From Lutispora saccharofermentans (GTDB taxonomy: Bacteria; Bacillota; Clostridia; Lutisporales; Lutisporaceae), in assembly GCF_024363565.1 (NCBI RefSeq), contig NZ_JAJEKE010000004.1:1-64000 (forward strand): a stretch of DNA of 64,000 bases, given 5' to 3'. Positions 45,453-54,197 of this stretch are shown here, piece by piece. Below the pieces are notes generated by a model. The model saw only the letters and a program-made list of their open reading frames with translations. It made no database searches and was not told the DNA's origin. The translations under genes were made by a program, and so were the position numbers. Positions within the stretch are counted from its first letter, which is position 1; each line of letters opens with the position of its first letter.

Positions 45453-46247
45453 ATGAAAAAAGCTATTGTTTGGATTTTGACTATTATCTCTTTATTCAGT
45501 TTTACTGCTTGCAGCAAGCCTGCCGAACCTGCCGAGCCTGTGAAGCCCGCCGAGCCGATAGAGCTTAATATTTCTGCCGCAGCAAGCCTTAAGGATGCAC
45601 TGATGGAAATGCAGCCTGAATATGAAAAAAGCAATAATGTTAAGCTTATATTGAATTTTGCGGCTTCGGGAACTCTTCAAAAGCAGATAGAGGAAGGCGC
45701 TCCTTCGGATGTATTCATATCTGCCGGTAAAAAACAAGTGGATGCTTTGGAGGAAAAGGGACTCATAGTAAAAGAAAGCCGGAAGGATCTTCTCGGCAAT
45801 AGTCTGGTTCTCATCGTCGCTGAAGAAGCAAAGGATAAAATACTTAAAATCGAGGATATTGGTAAAGCAGAGACAGGCAAGATAAGTATAGGCGCCCCGG
45901 AAAGCGTGCCTGCAGGAAGCTATGCCAAAGAAAGCCTGGAGAGCCTAAACATGTGGAAAGACATTGAACCCAAGCTTGTGCTTGCAAAGGATGTAAGACA
46001 GGTGCTTACATATGTTGAAACCGGTGAAGTCGATGCTGGCATCGTTTATTCTTCTGATGCTGCATTGTTAAAAAAGGGAGCTATCGTTGGAGCATTCCCT
46101 GCTGATTCCCATAAGCCCATCGTATATCCCGCAGCATTGATAAACGAAAGCAAGCAAAAAGAAGCCGCAAAGAATTTTCTAGATTTTTTATCCAGCGACA
46201 AAGCTGCTGAGACCTTCAGCAAATACGGCTTCGAAGTTTTAAAATGA
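45453..46247 (+). CDS. modA: Molybdate-binding lipoprotein ModA
   Basis: This 264-residue ABC binding protein has a lipobox (LFSFTACS). The ModA pattern is present: ISAAASLKDALMEM, then NFAASGTLQKQIEEGAPSDVF and GAPESVPAGSYAKESL, in which Ser, Ala and Tyr positions bind the oxyanion. It delivers molybdate (or tungstate) to ModB. The ATG follows GGAG. A Pro-Ala-Glu-rich linker (PAEPAEPVKPAEP) separates the lipid anchor from the domain. Specificity for Mo over W cannot be set from sequence alone. Confidence 0.95.
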   Translation: MKKAIVWILTIISLFSFTACSKPAEPAEPVKPAEPIELNISAAASLKDALMEMQPEYEKSNNVKLILNFAASGTLQKQIEEGAPSDVFISAGKKQVDALEEKGLIVKESRKDLLGNSLVLIVAEEAKDKILKIEDIGKAETGKISIGAPESVPAGSYAKESLESLNMWKDIEPKLVLAKDVRQVLTYVETGEVDAGIVYSSDAALLKKGAIVGAFPADSHKPIVYPAALINESKQKEAAKNFLDFLSSDKAAETFSKYGFEVLK

Positions 46248-46259
46248 TAAGGTGAAGAT

Positions 46260-46928
46260 ATGATACTAAAGCCTATGCTTCTTTCTCTCAAAATAGCATC
46301 AATAGCGACAATATTCTCTCTGATTATAGGAGTATATCTGGCAAAGGTTATGACGAAGAAGGACTTTCCCGGCAAGAATGCGGCGGAAGTCCTCATAACT
46401 CTTCCTATGGTCTTGCCTCCCTCTGTCACAGGATATATACTTCTCATTTTGTTTGGCCGCAGGGGCATAATAGGAAGCTGGCTCTACTCTATGGGCATCT
46501 CTCTGGTTTTTTCATGGACAGGGGCTGTCATGGCTGCCTGTATAGTATCTCTGCCTCTCATGTATCAAAGCGTCAAGGCCTCCTTTATCAATGTTGATCC
46601 CGTCTTTCAAAAAGCAGCGAGAACTTTGGGAGCTTCCGAGAGCAGGATATTTTGGACTGTCACCCTGCCTCTTGCCTGGCCTGGAATCGTCAGCGGCGTA
46701 GCCTTGACTTTTGCCCGCTCTCTTGGTGAGTTTGGGGCCACTCTTATGATAGCAGGCAATATACCGGGCAAGACCCAAACCATACCTCTGGCCATATATT
46801 TTGCCTCAGACTCAGGAGATATGGTCACTGCCAATATATTGGTGGGAATAATGACAGCTTTCAGCTTTATTTTGATTTACTCCCTGAATAGCTGGCTGAA
46901 GAAGAAAAACTTTCATAGCATAGGGTGA
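46260..46928 (+). CDS. modB: Molybdate ABC transporter permease ModB
   Basis: This 222-residue permease has five hydrophobic segments. The EAA loop that docks with the ATPase is visible (AARTLGASESRIFWTVTLPL), as is the ModB motif LPMVLPPSVTGYILLILFG. It follows modA by 12 nt and overlaps modC by a few bases, so the three are one operon. Length matches the family. Confidence 0.95.
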   Translation: MILKPMLLSLKIASIATIFSLIIGVYLAKVMTKKDFPGKNAAEVLITLPMVLPPSVTGYILLILFGRRGIIGSWLYSMGISLVFSWTGAVMAACIVSLPLMYQSVKASFINVDPVFQKAARTLGASESRIFWTVTLPLAWPGIVSGVALTFARSLGEFGATLMIAGNIPGKTQTIPLAIYFASDSGDMVTANILVGIMTAFSFILIYSLNSWLKKKNFHSIG

Positions 46929-47566
46929 TGGATATGGTCGATATTAAAATTTATAAGAAAATGGATTATTTCACTATTGATATAGATATAAGCTTTGAAG
47001 GAGGCATTTTAGTCATTCAAGGCGAATCCGGAGCAGGGAAAACCACTTTGCTGGATTGCATCGCAGGACTCAAAAACCCCGATAGAGGGAGCATATCTAT
47101 AGAAGACAGGTTTTTATATTCATCAGAGAAGAACATAAACCTTCCGGTCAAGGATAGAAATATAGGTTATCTATTTCAAAGCTATGCGCTCTTTCCTCAT
47201 ATGAGCGTAATGGATAATGTGCTCTACGGCTTAAAAAGCAGAAAAATCAAAGATTTTTCTTACGCTGAAAAAGTCCTTGATTCATTCGGAATACATCATA
47301 TCAAGGACAAACTTCCCTCTAACATCTCAGGAGGGGAAAAGCAAAGGACTGCCTTAGCCAGGGCCATAGCAACCAGACCTGCACTTTTGCTCCTGGATGA
47401 GCCGTTTTCAGCTTTGGACAGGGATACAAAAGCTTCGGTCTATGAGGAATTTGTGAACTTCAAAGAAAACTTCCATATGGATACCATATTGATAACCCAC
47501 GATGAAAAGGAAGCAAAGCTCTTAGGGGACAGGATAATCCATCTCAAAGACGGTAAAGTAATATAA
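46928..47566 (+). CDS. modC: Molybdate ABC transporter ATPase ModC (short form)
   Basis: This ATPase of about 212 residues has Walker A GESGAGKTT, signature ISGGEKQR, Walker B LLLLDEPFSALD and the switch His in ILITHDEKEA. It lacks the C-terminal Mop/TOBE domain of the roughly 350-residue ModC of Proteobacteria. A GTG three bases upstream (46925) and an ATG at 46934 are alternative starts. With modA and modB it forms a complete importer. Confidence 0.93.
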   Translation: MDMVDIKIYKKMDYFTIDIDISFEGGILVIQGESGAGKTTLLDCIAGLKNPDRGSISIEDRFLYSSEKNINLPVKDRNIGYLFQSYALFPHMSVMDNVLYGLKSRKIKDFSYAEKVLDSFGIHHIKDKLPSNISGGEKQRTALARAIATRPALLLLDEPFSALDRDTKASVYEEFVNFKENFHMDTILITHDEKEAKLLGDRIIHLKDGKVI

Positions 47567-47591
47567 AATACTACGTATTGCGTGGAACACG

Positions 47592-47636
47592 AAAAAAACA
47601 GGTCAGGTATTGATAATTTCCCCTGACCTGTTTTTT
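47592..47636. terminator. Terminator after modC
   Basis: A run of A, then ACAGGTCAGG, pairs with CCTGACCTGT and a T-run around a 14-base loop. It works in both directions and separates modC from the convergent catabolic operon. Confidence 0.92.
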
Positions 47637-47639
47637 CGT

Positions 47640-47668
47640 GAAAAATTCCGTGCCTTTCAGTGGTTTCC
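47640..47668 (-). repeat. Dispersed intergenic repeat, inverted copy
   Basis: On the minus strand this reads GGAAACCACTGAAAGGCACG, a relative of copies at 40428-40481 and 42192-42231. It lies directly beyond the modC terminator. The repeat family seems confined to intergenic DNA. Confidence 0.5.
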
Positions 47669-47683
47669 GTCTCTTCTTTTGTA

Positions 47684-48964
47684 TTATTTTACTTCTCTAT
47701 CAATTATCGCCTTACACATCACAATATCAGTATCAACCATACCTTCTCTTGCAATCTTACCAAGCAGCTTAAGAGTATCATCCGCAGAATCTGATACAAT
47801 CCCATCTCTTTTAGGTATACTAATCCCTTCAACAGCCAGGTATGCTGACTCTATTGCGACCCCCACAGCTGTTGACAGCTTCATTGCGCATCCAAGCTTG
47901 GCGCCGTCACATAATACTCCGCCCAGACTTCCCACAATATTATTTATGGCCATCTCTACCGTCTCATAACTGCCGCCCAATAAATATGCAGATCCTGCAG
48001 CTACGCCTACCCCGGCAGCTATTGCGCAGGCACACATAGCTGACAATCTCCCAATATGGCTTTTTATATATATGGTCAAAAGAAAGCTCAAGCATATAGC
48101 GCGTATCATTTCCTCTTCACTCTTCCCATATTCCTCACACAAAGGCAAAAGCGGTACAGAGGCAGTGATTCCGACATTACCGCTGCTGGCGCAGCTCATG
48201 GCAGGTATATTATCCCCTGCCATCCTTGCATCCGAAGCTGCAGCTGCTAAGCTCTTGGCTTTTATGTAAGCTCTGTCACCTTTAAAATTGTTGAAACCGA
48301 CTCCGAATCCTCCTCCAACATTATTCTTAAGTCCTGCTTTGCTAAGATTTACATTCATATCTAAAGCATCTTTTATAAACATGATCGACCTTAGATCGAT
48401 ACTCTTTGAAAAATTATAAAAATCTTTAACTTTGAACTTTCTTATTGGTGCGTCGACTTGATTATCTGGTGCTTCACTGCCTATATCCTCTTTACTATAT
48501 ACTGACTCACCATTTACTTCTATAAGAACCACATTAGTATGAGTTCTTTTTACTATGGCTCGTCCAGCACCATTTTCTGTCTCGACATAGGCTTCAATAA
48601 ATAGGCCTACTTCTTTTAATTCCCAGCATATATCTACTTCTACAAAGTCTTTGGCAAATTCCTGAGCATATCCCTCCTGTTCGGGCGTAACATTTTTTAA
48701 TACTTCCAATCCAAGCTTTGAATCACCGCAAACCGCTCCCAGCGCAGCCGCAATAATTAAGCCCATCTTTGAAGTTCCGGGAATACCTACAGATATAGAG
48801 TTTTTATAAGTATCCCTATCCACCTTGACTTTTACTGACTTTACCTTCCCCCCGACAGCGTCTTTTGCAACGCTTACAGCATAGGATACAGAAGTGGGCC
48901 CTGTACAACCCAAAGCCGGTTTTACCTCTGATTTTAAAATTGATAAGATTTCATTGTTAATCAA
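47684..48964 (-). CDS. UPF0597/L-cysteine desulfidase-like protein
   Basis: This 426-residue protein of the UPF0597 family (L-cysteine desulfidase, CyuA/YhaM type) is distantly related to the serine dehydratase alpha chain. Candidate Fe-S ligands lie in KPALGCTGPTSV, MSCASSGNVGI and LCDGAKLGCAMK. The family releases pyruvate, ammonia and sulfide from cysteine. Here it is the last gene of a nine-gene operon, so its substrate may be a serine- or cysteine-like product of the upstream dehydrogenases. The TTG start at 48964 follows GGGAGGA. The exact substrate is not proven. Confidence 0.85.
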   Translation of the reverse strand: MINNEILSILKSEVKPALGCTGPTSVSYAVSVAKDAVGGKVKSVKVKVDRDTYKNSISVGIPGTSKMGLIIAAALGAVCGDSKLGLEVLKNVTPEQEGYAQEFAKDFVEVDICWELKEVGLFIEAYVETENGAGRAIVKRTHTNVVLIEVNGESVYSKEDIGSEAPDNQVDAPIRKFKVKDFYNFSKSIDLRSIMFIKDALDMNVNLSKAGLKNNVGGGFGVGFNNFKGDRAYIKAKSLAAAASDARMAGDNIPAMSCASSGNVGITASVPLLPLCEEYGKSEEEMIRAICLSFLLTIYIKSHIGRLSAMCACAIAAGVGVAAGSAYLLGGSYETVEMAINNIVGSLGGVLCDGAKLGCAMKLSTAVGVAIESAYLAVEGISIPKRDGIVSDSADDTLKLLGKIAREGMVDTDIVMCKAIIDREVK

Positions 48965-48995
48965 GCTTTTATCCTCCCTAAGTTTTTAATATAAT

Positions 48996-49019
48996 ATAGG
49001 CTGCATATATGCAGCCTAT
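48996..49019 (-). promoter_or_regulatory. Perfect hairpin between dctP and the desulfidase-like gene
   Basis: ATAGGCTGCATA and TATGCAGCCTAT form a 24-base perfect palindrome in the only sizeable gap of the distal operon. No T-run follows on the minus strand, so it is more likely an mRNA processing or stability site than a terminator. Confidence 0.55.
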
Positions 49020-49064
49020 TGCTTTTTGCCCCATGTTTAATGAAGGAAACACTCTGACATATGT

Positions 49065-50099
49065 TTATTTGAGAAGATTATATTTTTCTACTATGCTATC
49101 AAAAAACTCTTCGTTAAAATCTGCCTTAGTAGCAGGCCAAACTTTTTCTCTTATTACTTTAGCAAAATTTGATAATTCTTCATCAGTGAAATTAATTATT
49201 TCCACTCCGGCTTCGACAAGCTTATCCTCATATTCCTTTTCTTGTTTTTCAGCCTCAACAAATCTCTTTGTTTCCATTTCTTTTGCAGCGGCAGTAATGG
49301 CTTCTTGCTGTGAAAGGCTCATCTTTTTCCAGGTTTCAGCGCTTATACATACATACCATAGCTCAAAATGGTCATTTATAGGCAAATAGTATTTTACCAG
49401 GTCTCTGTAGTTGGAATAGTAACCCTCAGCACCAAGACCTATAGCACCTTCTACCATACCCGTCTGCATCGCAGTAAAGGTATCGGCTGCCGGTAGTGGA
49501 GTAGAAAGATAACCAAGCTCCTGCGAAGCAAGGTCAAAGGCTTTCATATTTGGAACACGAATTTTAATACCGTCCTTACTATTTACATTCGTCGGATCTG
49601 AAGGTTTTTTTGTTAATGCAATGCCTCCAAAGTATAATGGATAAGTACCGATAAGCTTTATATCATTTTTTTCGCAGATAGCAGCCATATTATTAACCAA
49701 ATCGCCGCCGCTCTTGTATACTTCTTTTGCCTCATCCCAATTCTGTACCAGATATGGACAATATGAGATACCAAAAGCTTTATCCAGATTTGTGCCAATA
49801 GGAGCGATCTGCATATCAACATCACCTATGCTCACTCTTTCAAGAACAGTGGTATAATCCCCCAATTGAGATGCAGGATATATCTCAAACTTAATAGTTC
49901 CATTGGTTTTCTTCTCAACTTCAGCGGCAAAATTGCGGATATCGTTATCTGCGACGGAGCCCTGAGGTCTGATATGTGAAAGCTTTAGAGTCAAATTTTG
50001 TTCCTTTGCAAATGCTTCACTGTTTTCTCCTTTGGGGCCGCACGCCACTAGAGAAGCAGAAAGTATTATGACCATAATTAAAGAAATGGCTCTTTTCAA
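49065..50099 (-). CDS. dctP: TRAP transporter solute-binding protein DctP
   Basis: This lipoprotein of about 344 residues has a lipobox (ILSASLVACG). The DctP-family fold is visible: LSHIRPQGSVADNDIRNFAA, NGTIKFEIYPASQLGDY, and the ligand-binding Arg in DGIKIRVPNMKAFDL. It captures the substrate outside the cell for DctQ/DctM. I chose the TTG at 50099 because GAGGAGG lies seven bases upstream and the signal peptide starts there. An ATG at 50204 would overlap the preceding gene by 68 nt. Ligand is unknown; an organic acid or amino-acid derivative is likely. Confidence 0.92.
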   Translation of the reverse strand: MKRAISLIMVIILSASLVACGPKGENSEAFAKEQNLTLKLSHIRPQGSVADNDIRNFAAEVEKKTNGTIKFEIYPASQLGDYTTVLERVSIGDVDMQIAPIGTNLDKAFGISYCPYLVQNWDEAKEVYKSGGDLVNNMAAICEKNDIKLIGTYPLYFGGIALTKKPSDPTNVNSKDGIKIRVPNMKAFDLASQELGYLSTPLPAADTFTAMQTGMVEGAIGLGAEGYYSNYRDLVKYYLPINDHFELWYVCISAETWKKMSLSQQEAITAAAKEMETKRFVEAEKQEKEYEDKLVEAGVEIINFTDEELSNFAKVIREKVWPATKADFNEEFFDSIVEKYNLLK

Positions 50100-50136
50100 A
50101 CTAATAACCTCCTCATATTTAAAAGTAATTGACATC

Positions 50137-51135
50137 TTATATATCAAATGCAAATTCATCCCCCATGCTAAGGGATACGGCTTTTTTGTATACAGTAGCT
50201 GCAACTGCTACATCCATGGCTCCCGTTCCTATGGGTACACACAAAACTCTCTCATTTTTAAAATTATCCGCTGTGTTCCTTCCAACAGCCAAGTCGCCTA
50301 TTGTGCAGTAAATGTTATCCCTTCCGATTTTGCCTTGATCAGCAAGCTCTTTTAAAGCTCCTCTATGGAGACATTGATCAACATGATCTACAATTATCTT
50401 GTCCGCCTGCAATATAGTTTCATAATCACATTCCTGATAAGAACCCATCGGAAAATAGACAGTTCCTTTTTCTATCCATTCGCTTTTTATAAAGCCGTCC
50501 TTTGCCAAAGTAACAGAGACAACTACATCGCCTTTGGCAGCCTCCTGTGCCTTATCGCATACAATTATATTTCCTTTCACATAGCTTTCCATATCACTCT
50601 TAAACTTTTCAGCAGATGATTTCACAATATCATATACCCTTAGTTCTTCTATATCAAATGCTTCTGATATAGCCATTGTCTGGGTACGTCCCTGGGCACC
50701 TGCGCCAAATAATCCCAGTTTAATACTCTTCTTGTCTTTCAAAATATATTTTAGAGCTGCAGCTGTTTGACCGCCTGTCCTCATGTTAGTAATATAAGTA
50801 CCATCCATAGCAGCAACAAAATTACCCATGCTGGGATCACACAGCAAAATAAGAGCATTGATGAATGGAAGACCTATTTTAAGGCGTTGGCCTCCAAAGC
50901 CTCCGGCCCATTTCAAACCGGCTATATCCTGCCAGCCTATATATGCCGGCATCGCATTCATTGAAGCATTATAAGGAGGAAATGGTGCTGAATCTCCTAA
51001 ATTCAAATTTACTTTTGGAGGATTTATAGTTGTACAATCACCAAATCCTTGAAAAGTTTTATCACAGATATCTATGACTTCTTTCATTGAAATTAATTTT
51101 TTAATGTCCGATTTGCTCAGCAATAATGTGTTCAT
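50137..51135 (-). CDS. Ornithine cyclodeaminase/mu-crystallin family dehydrogenase, copy 1
   Basis: This 332-residue NAD(P)-binding protein belongs to the OCD/mu-crystallin family. The Rossmann motif is KLGLFGAGAQGRTQT. Family residues are in GLKWAGGFGGQR and MDGTYITNMRTGGQTAAAL. Members act as ornithine cyclodeaminases, alanine or ketimine reductases, and opine-like dehydrogenases, so no single activity can be assigned. The ATG at 51135 follows GGAGGTG. It lies 33 nt downstream of its paralogue (51169-52176) in the same operon. Confidence 0.9.
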   Translation of the reverse strand: MNTLLLSKSDIKKLISMKEVIDICDKTFQGFGDCTTINPPKVNLNLGDSAPFPPYNASMNAMPAYIGWQDIAGLKWAGGFGGQRLKIGLPFINALILLCDPSMGNFVAAMDGTYITNMRTGGQTAAALKYILKDKKSIKLGLFGAGAQGRTQTMAISEAFDIEELRVYDIVKSSAEKFKSDMESYVKGNIIVCDKAQEAAKGDVVVSVTLAKDGFIKSEWIEKGTVYFPMGSYQECDYETILQADKIIVDHVDQCLHRGALKELADQGKIGRDNIYCTIGDLAVGRNTADNFKNERVLCVPIGTGAMDVAVAATVYKKAVSLSMGDEFAFDI

Positions 51136-51168
51136 AAAAAGCACCTCCAATACTATCCAATACTACAA

Positions 51169-52176
51169 TTAAACAAATGAATATGTTCCTCCAATGCCCT
51201 TTTCTTTTGCTTTCTTGTATGCAATGCTCGCAACAGCAATATCCATAGCGCCTGTACCTATTGGAATGCAAACTATCTTTCCATCAGAGTAATCTCCGAC
51301 AGACAATTTGCCTGCCGCAAGCTCGCCTATAGTTCCAAATATGTCATCCTCGGTTATTTTTCCTTGTTCGCTCAATTCGGCCAGTGCCCCTCTATGCAGG
51401 CATTGCCCTATATGATCGACTATTATCTTGTCAGCATTCATAAGCATAGCATCATCACACTCTTGATAAGAGCCCATTGGGAATATGACTGTTCCGGGTT
51501 TAACCCACTTATCGAGAAGGAACTTATCCTTGGATTGAGTTACGCAGACTATTGCATCACCCTTAGCCGCTTCCTTTGGAGTGTCACATACAACGATTTC
51601 TCCTTTAACAACATCCTTCATATCTTTCTTGTATTTTTCTGCAGCGGCTTTCATTACGTCATATACCCTTACTTCTTCAATATCAAATAACTCTGAAATA
51701 GCCAATGTCTGTGTGTGTCCCTGCATCCCTGCACCATAAAGCCCCAGCTTAATAGGTTTTTTCTCAGAGCTGCCGTTGTTGAATATATATTTCAGCGCAA
51801 CTGCAGTCTGTGCTCCAGTCCTCATGTTGGTAATAAAGGCTCCATCCATAACAGCGATGAAATTCCCGACTTTGGGATCGATAAGCATAATCAGAGAGGT
51901 CACATATGGTAGACCCAATCTCTTCCTTTCGCCCAAGTTGCCGCCTGCCCATTTGATACCCGCAATATCAGTCCAGCCGATATATGCAGGCATAGCATTC
52001 ATAAAACCTTTATAAGGCGGAAATGCTGCTGTTTCACCTAAGTCGAGATTTACTTTTGTAGGATTGATTACAGTACCCTCACCAAATCCTTGAAATGTCT
52101 TTTCGCAAATTTCCACGATGTCCTTCATTGTAAATAATTCTTTAACCTGGTCTTGACTTAATAATAAAGTGCTCAT
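51169..52176 (-). CDS. Ornithine cyclodeaminase/mu-crystallin family dehydrogenase, copy 2
   Basis: This 335-residue tandem paralogue shares long identical stretches with copy 1 (NAMPAYIGW; GSYQECD; ADKIIVDH; QCLHRGAL; VPIGTGAMD). Its Rossmann site is KLGLYGAGMQGHTQT. The ATG at 52176 follows GGAGGTAA. Two copies may form a heteromer, or they may have split roles, for example one acting on each enantiomer or each nitrogen substituent. It is preceded by dctM in the operon. Confidence 0.9.
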   Translation of the reverse strand: MSTLLLSQDQVKELFTMKDIVEICEKTFQGFGEGTVINPTKVNLDLGETAAFPPYKGFMNAMPAYIGWTDIAGIKWAGGNLGERKRLGLPYVTSLIMLIDPKVGNFIAVMDGAFITNMRTGAQTAVALKYIFNNGSSEKKPIKLGLYGAGMQGHTQTLAISELFDIEEVRVYDVMKAAAEKYKKDMKDVVKGEIVVCDTPKEAAKGDAIVCVTQSKDKFLLDKWVKPGTVIFPMGSYQECDDAMLMNADKIIVDHIGQCLHRGALAELSEQGKITEDDIFGTIGELAAGKLSVGDYSDGKIVCIPIGTGAMDIAVASIAYKKAKEKGIGGTYSFV

Positions 52177-52259
52177 ACAAATTACCTCCATTTATTTAAA
52201 TAATTATTATTGTGTTGTTAAGTGCCGGATAAGTTAAATCCTAAAGCACTTGACTGCTA

Positions 52260-53561
52260 TTATAGAAGCCCGAACAAGCCTGGCAGCCACAATGATAGTG
52301 CAGGCCAGAAAGTAGTTAAAAACACAACCGGTATGTATCCGAAAACAAGTAAAATCATTGTAGGGCCAAATATTTCATTAAATTCACACTTGCCGATCCT
52401 CATACCTAAGTACAGTATGCTTGCATAAGGAGGTGTTACCCCGCCCATGGCAAGGTTTACGCCCATTATAGCCGCAAATTGAACAGGGCTGATGCCCAAT
52501 TTTAAAACCAATGGCAGCAAAATAGGAGCGCATAGAATCATCCCCGTAGCATCATTAACTATCATACCTACAACAAAAAGGAATAAGTTTATTAAGATCA
52601 GCATCAGTATGCGGCTGTTAGTCAAGCTGAAAAATATATCTATGATCGCTTGAGGGACTTGCAATAATACAAATGTCTGACTTAACATCAAACAGAATAT
52701 TATCATGCTCATAATAGCGCCTATAGAGGCTACCGAATCCAGCGTTAACTCATAAAAATCTTTAAGGTTCATAGTGCGATATACAAAAAAACCTATTGGT
52801 ATTGAATATATTGCTGCTACCGCCGCCGCTTCAGTCGGGGTAAAAATTCCGCCATAGATTCCTCCAAGTATTATTACGGGCATAAGAAGGGCAGGAAGCG
52901 CAATTGCACCTCTTCGGCCTGCAATCCTTATTTTTTCTTTAAAGGGTCTGGGCTCGTCCAACACAAGGTCAAACTTTCTCGATATTATCATGTTGATTAT
53001 ACAGAACAATAATGTTATCAAGAGCCCCGGGCCCACTGTAGACAAGAAGCAAGCCAGTATTGAAGTTTCGGTGACCCAGCCATATATGATCAATATCCCG
53101 CTAGGAGGTATCAAAAGTCCTAAAACAGAAGACACTGTAACCAAAGCAGTCGAATAGCCTCTGGGATAACCCTGCTCCACCATGCGCGGTATTATTACGG
53201 GACCTGTCGCTGCCACACCGGTAAAACCGCTGCCGGATATGGCGCCAATAACGGCACAGGTAAGAACGGATACGACTCCAAGCCCGCCTTTTATCCTACC
53301 GATAAAAGAATCCACAAAATCAAGCAGCTTCGTTGCTATACCGCTTCCGCCCATATAAGAGCCTGCAAGTATAAACATAGGGCTTGCGAGAAGCACCGGA
53401 CTTATGGTTTGGCTGAACACCCACAGCATCATGCTTTTCATAGATACGCCTGCAAAAATACACATAAACAGGAGTGCTCCGCCAAAACAATAGGGCAAAG
53501 GAATTTTTAACATCAAAAGGAGAATCAAAAGAATAACACAAATACCTACTATTGTTAACAT
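52260..53561 (-). CDS. dctM: TRAP transporter large permease DctM
   Basis: This 433-residue protein is mostly membrane segments of the DctM family, with conserved parts MFILAGSYMGGSGIA, AVIGAISGSGFTGVAATGP, LLIPPSGILIIYG and AAIMGVNLAMGGVTPP. It carries out sodium- or proton-driven uptake with DctQ. The ATG overlaps the dctQ stop codon by one base (TAATG), with GGAGG upstream. Length is usual for a separate DctM. Confidence 0.95.
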   Translation of the reverse strand: MLTIVGICVILLILLLMLKIPLPYCFGGALLFMCIFAGVSMKSMMLWVFSQTISPVLLASPMFILAGSYMGGSGIATKLLDFVDSFIGRIKGGLGVVSVLTCAVIGAISGSGFTGVAATGPVIIPRMVEQGYPRGYSTALVTVSSVLGLLIPPSGILIIYGWVTETSILACFLSTVGPGLLITLLFCIINMIISRKFDLVLDEPRPFKEKIRIAGRRGAIALPALLMPVIILGGIYGGIFTPTEAAAVAAIYSIPIGFFVYRTMNLKDFYELTLDSVASIGAIMSMIIFCLMLSQTFVLLQVPQAIIDIFFSLTNSRILMLILINLFLFVVGMIVNDATGMILCAPILLPLVLKLGISPVQFAAIMGVNLAMGGVTPPYASILYLGMRIGKCEFNEIFGPTMILLVFGYIPVVFLTTFWPALSLWLPGLFGLL

Positions 53562-54088
53562 TAGTTATTACCTCCTTCTGCTTTTGATTTAAAATAATGT
53601 ATAAATGCCCTGCCATCCATATAAAAGTCGATGATGGCATATATACTCATAAAAACCAGGCCGATAAAAAGTGCGCTTTCGCCATAGAACATAGGGATAT
53701 ATAGGATATCACTAAGCTTCCATTTGCTATAAGAATATATAAAAAACCAATATGCCCAGTATGTAAGCCATAATGAAACAATCATTGAGAACAGAGATTT
53801 ACAAGCATTAAATAGCTTGATTGTCCCCTCCCTTTTCATATATAAAGTAAGAATACCGCACTCGATATGATTTCTTTGCTGTGAGGCATTAGCTCCGCCA
53901 ATCATATAAAGCCAAATAGTAGGAAATATTAAAAGCTCTTCAATACCCATTAAAGGCGCCTTGAACACATAACGAAGAATAACCTGATACACAACTAATG
54001 ATGCGGCTACAAAAGCGAGCAGCACACCAATGAAACGCTGAGCGGAAACTAATGCATTTCCTGCTTTTTTAAAGACCGAGATGTTCAT
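53561..54088 (-). CDS. dctQ: TRAP transporter small permease DctQ
   Basis: This 175-residue protein has four membrane segments (FIGVLLAFVAASLVVYQVIL; EELLIFPTIWLYMIGGANAS; and two more) and the family motif R-x-H/N-I near SQQRNHIECGILTLY. It pairs with DctM. I chose the ATG at 54088 because AGGAG lies eight bases upstream. A start nine bases earlier is a GTG overlapping that site. Confidence 0.92.
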   Translation of the reverse strand: MNISVFKKAGNALVSAQRFIGVLLAFVAASLVVYQVILRYVFKAPLMGIEELLIFPTIWLYMIGGANASQQRNHIECGILTLYMKREGTIKLFNACKSLFSMIVSLWLTYWAYWFFIYSYSKWKLSDILYIPMFYGESALFIGLVFMSIYAIIDFYMDGRAFIHYFKSKAEGGNN

Positions 54089-54197
54089 TTTACTCACTCC
54101 TATCGCGAAATATTGTTGAACGAGACTTCAAAAATTTAACTATCAACTCATCTCCCTTCATATAAATGTGCTTAGCAAAAGTACAGCAGCTTATAAC

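Noticed and set aside
50100..50204. Upstream ATG extension of DctP
   Set aside because: It overlaps the preceding gene by 68 nt and would bury the signal peptide. A TTG with GAGGAGG fits better.
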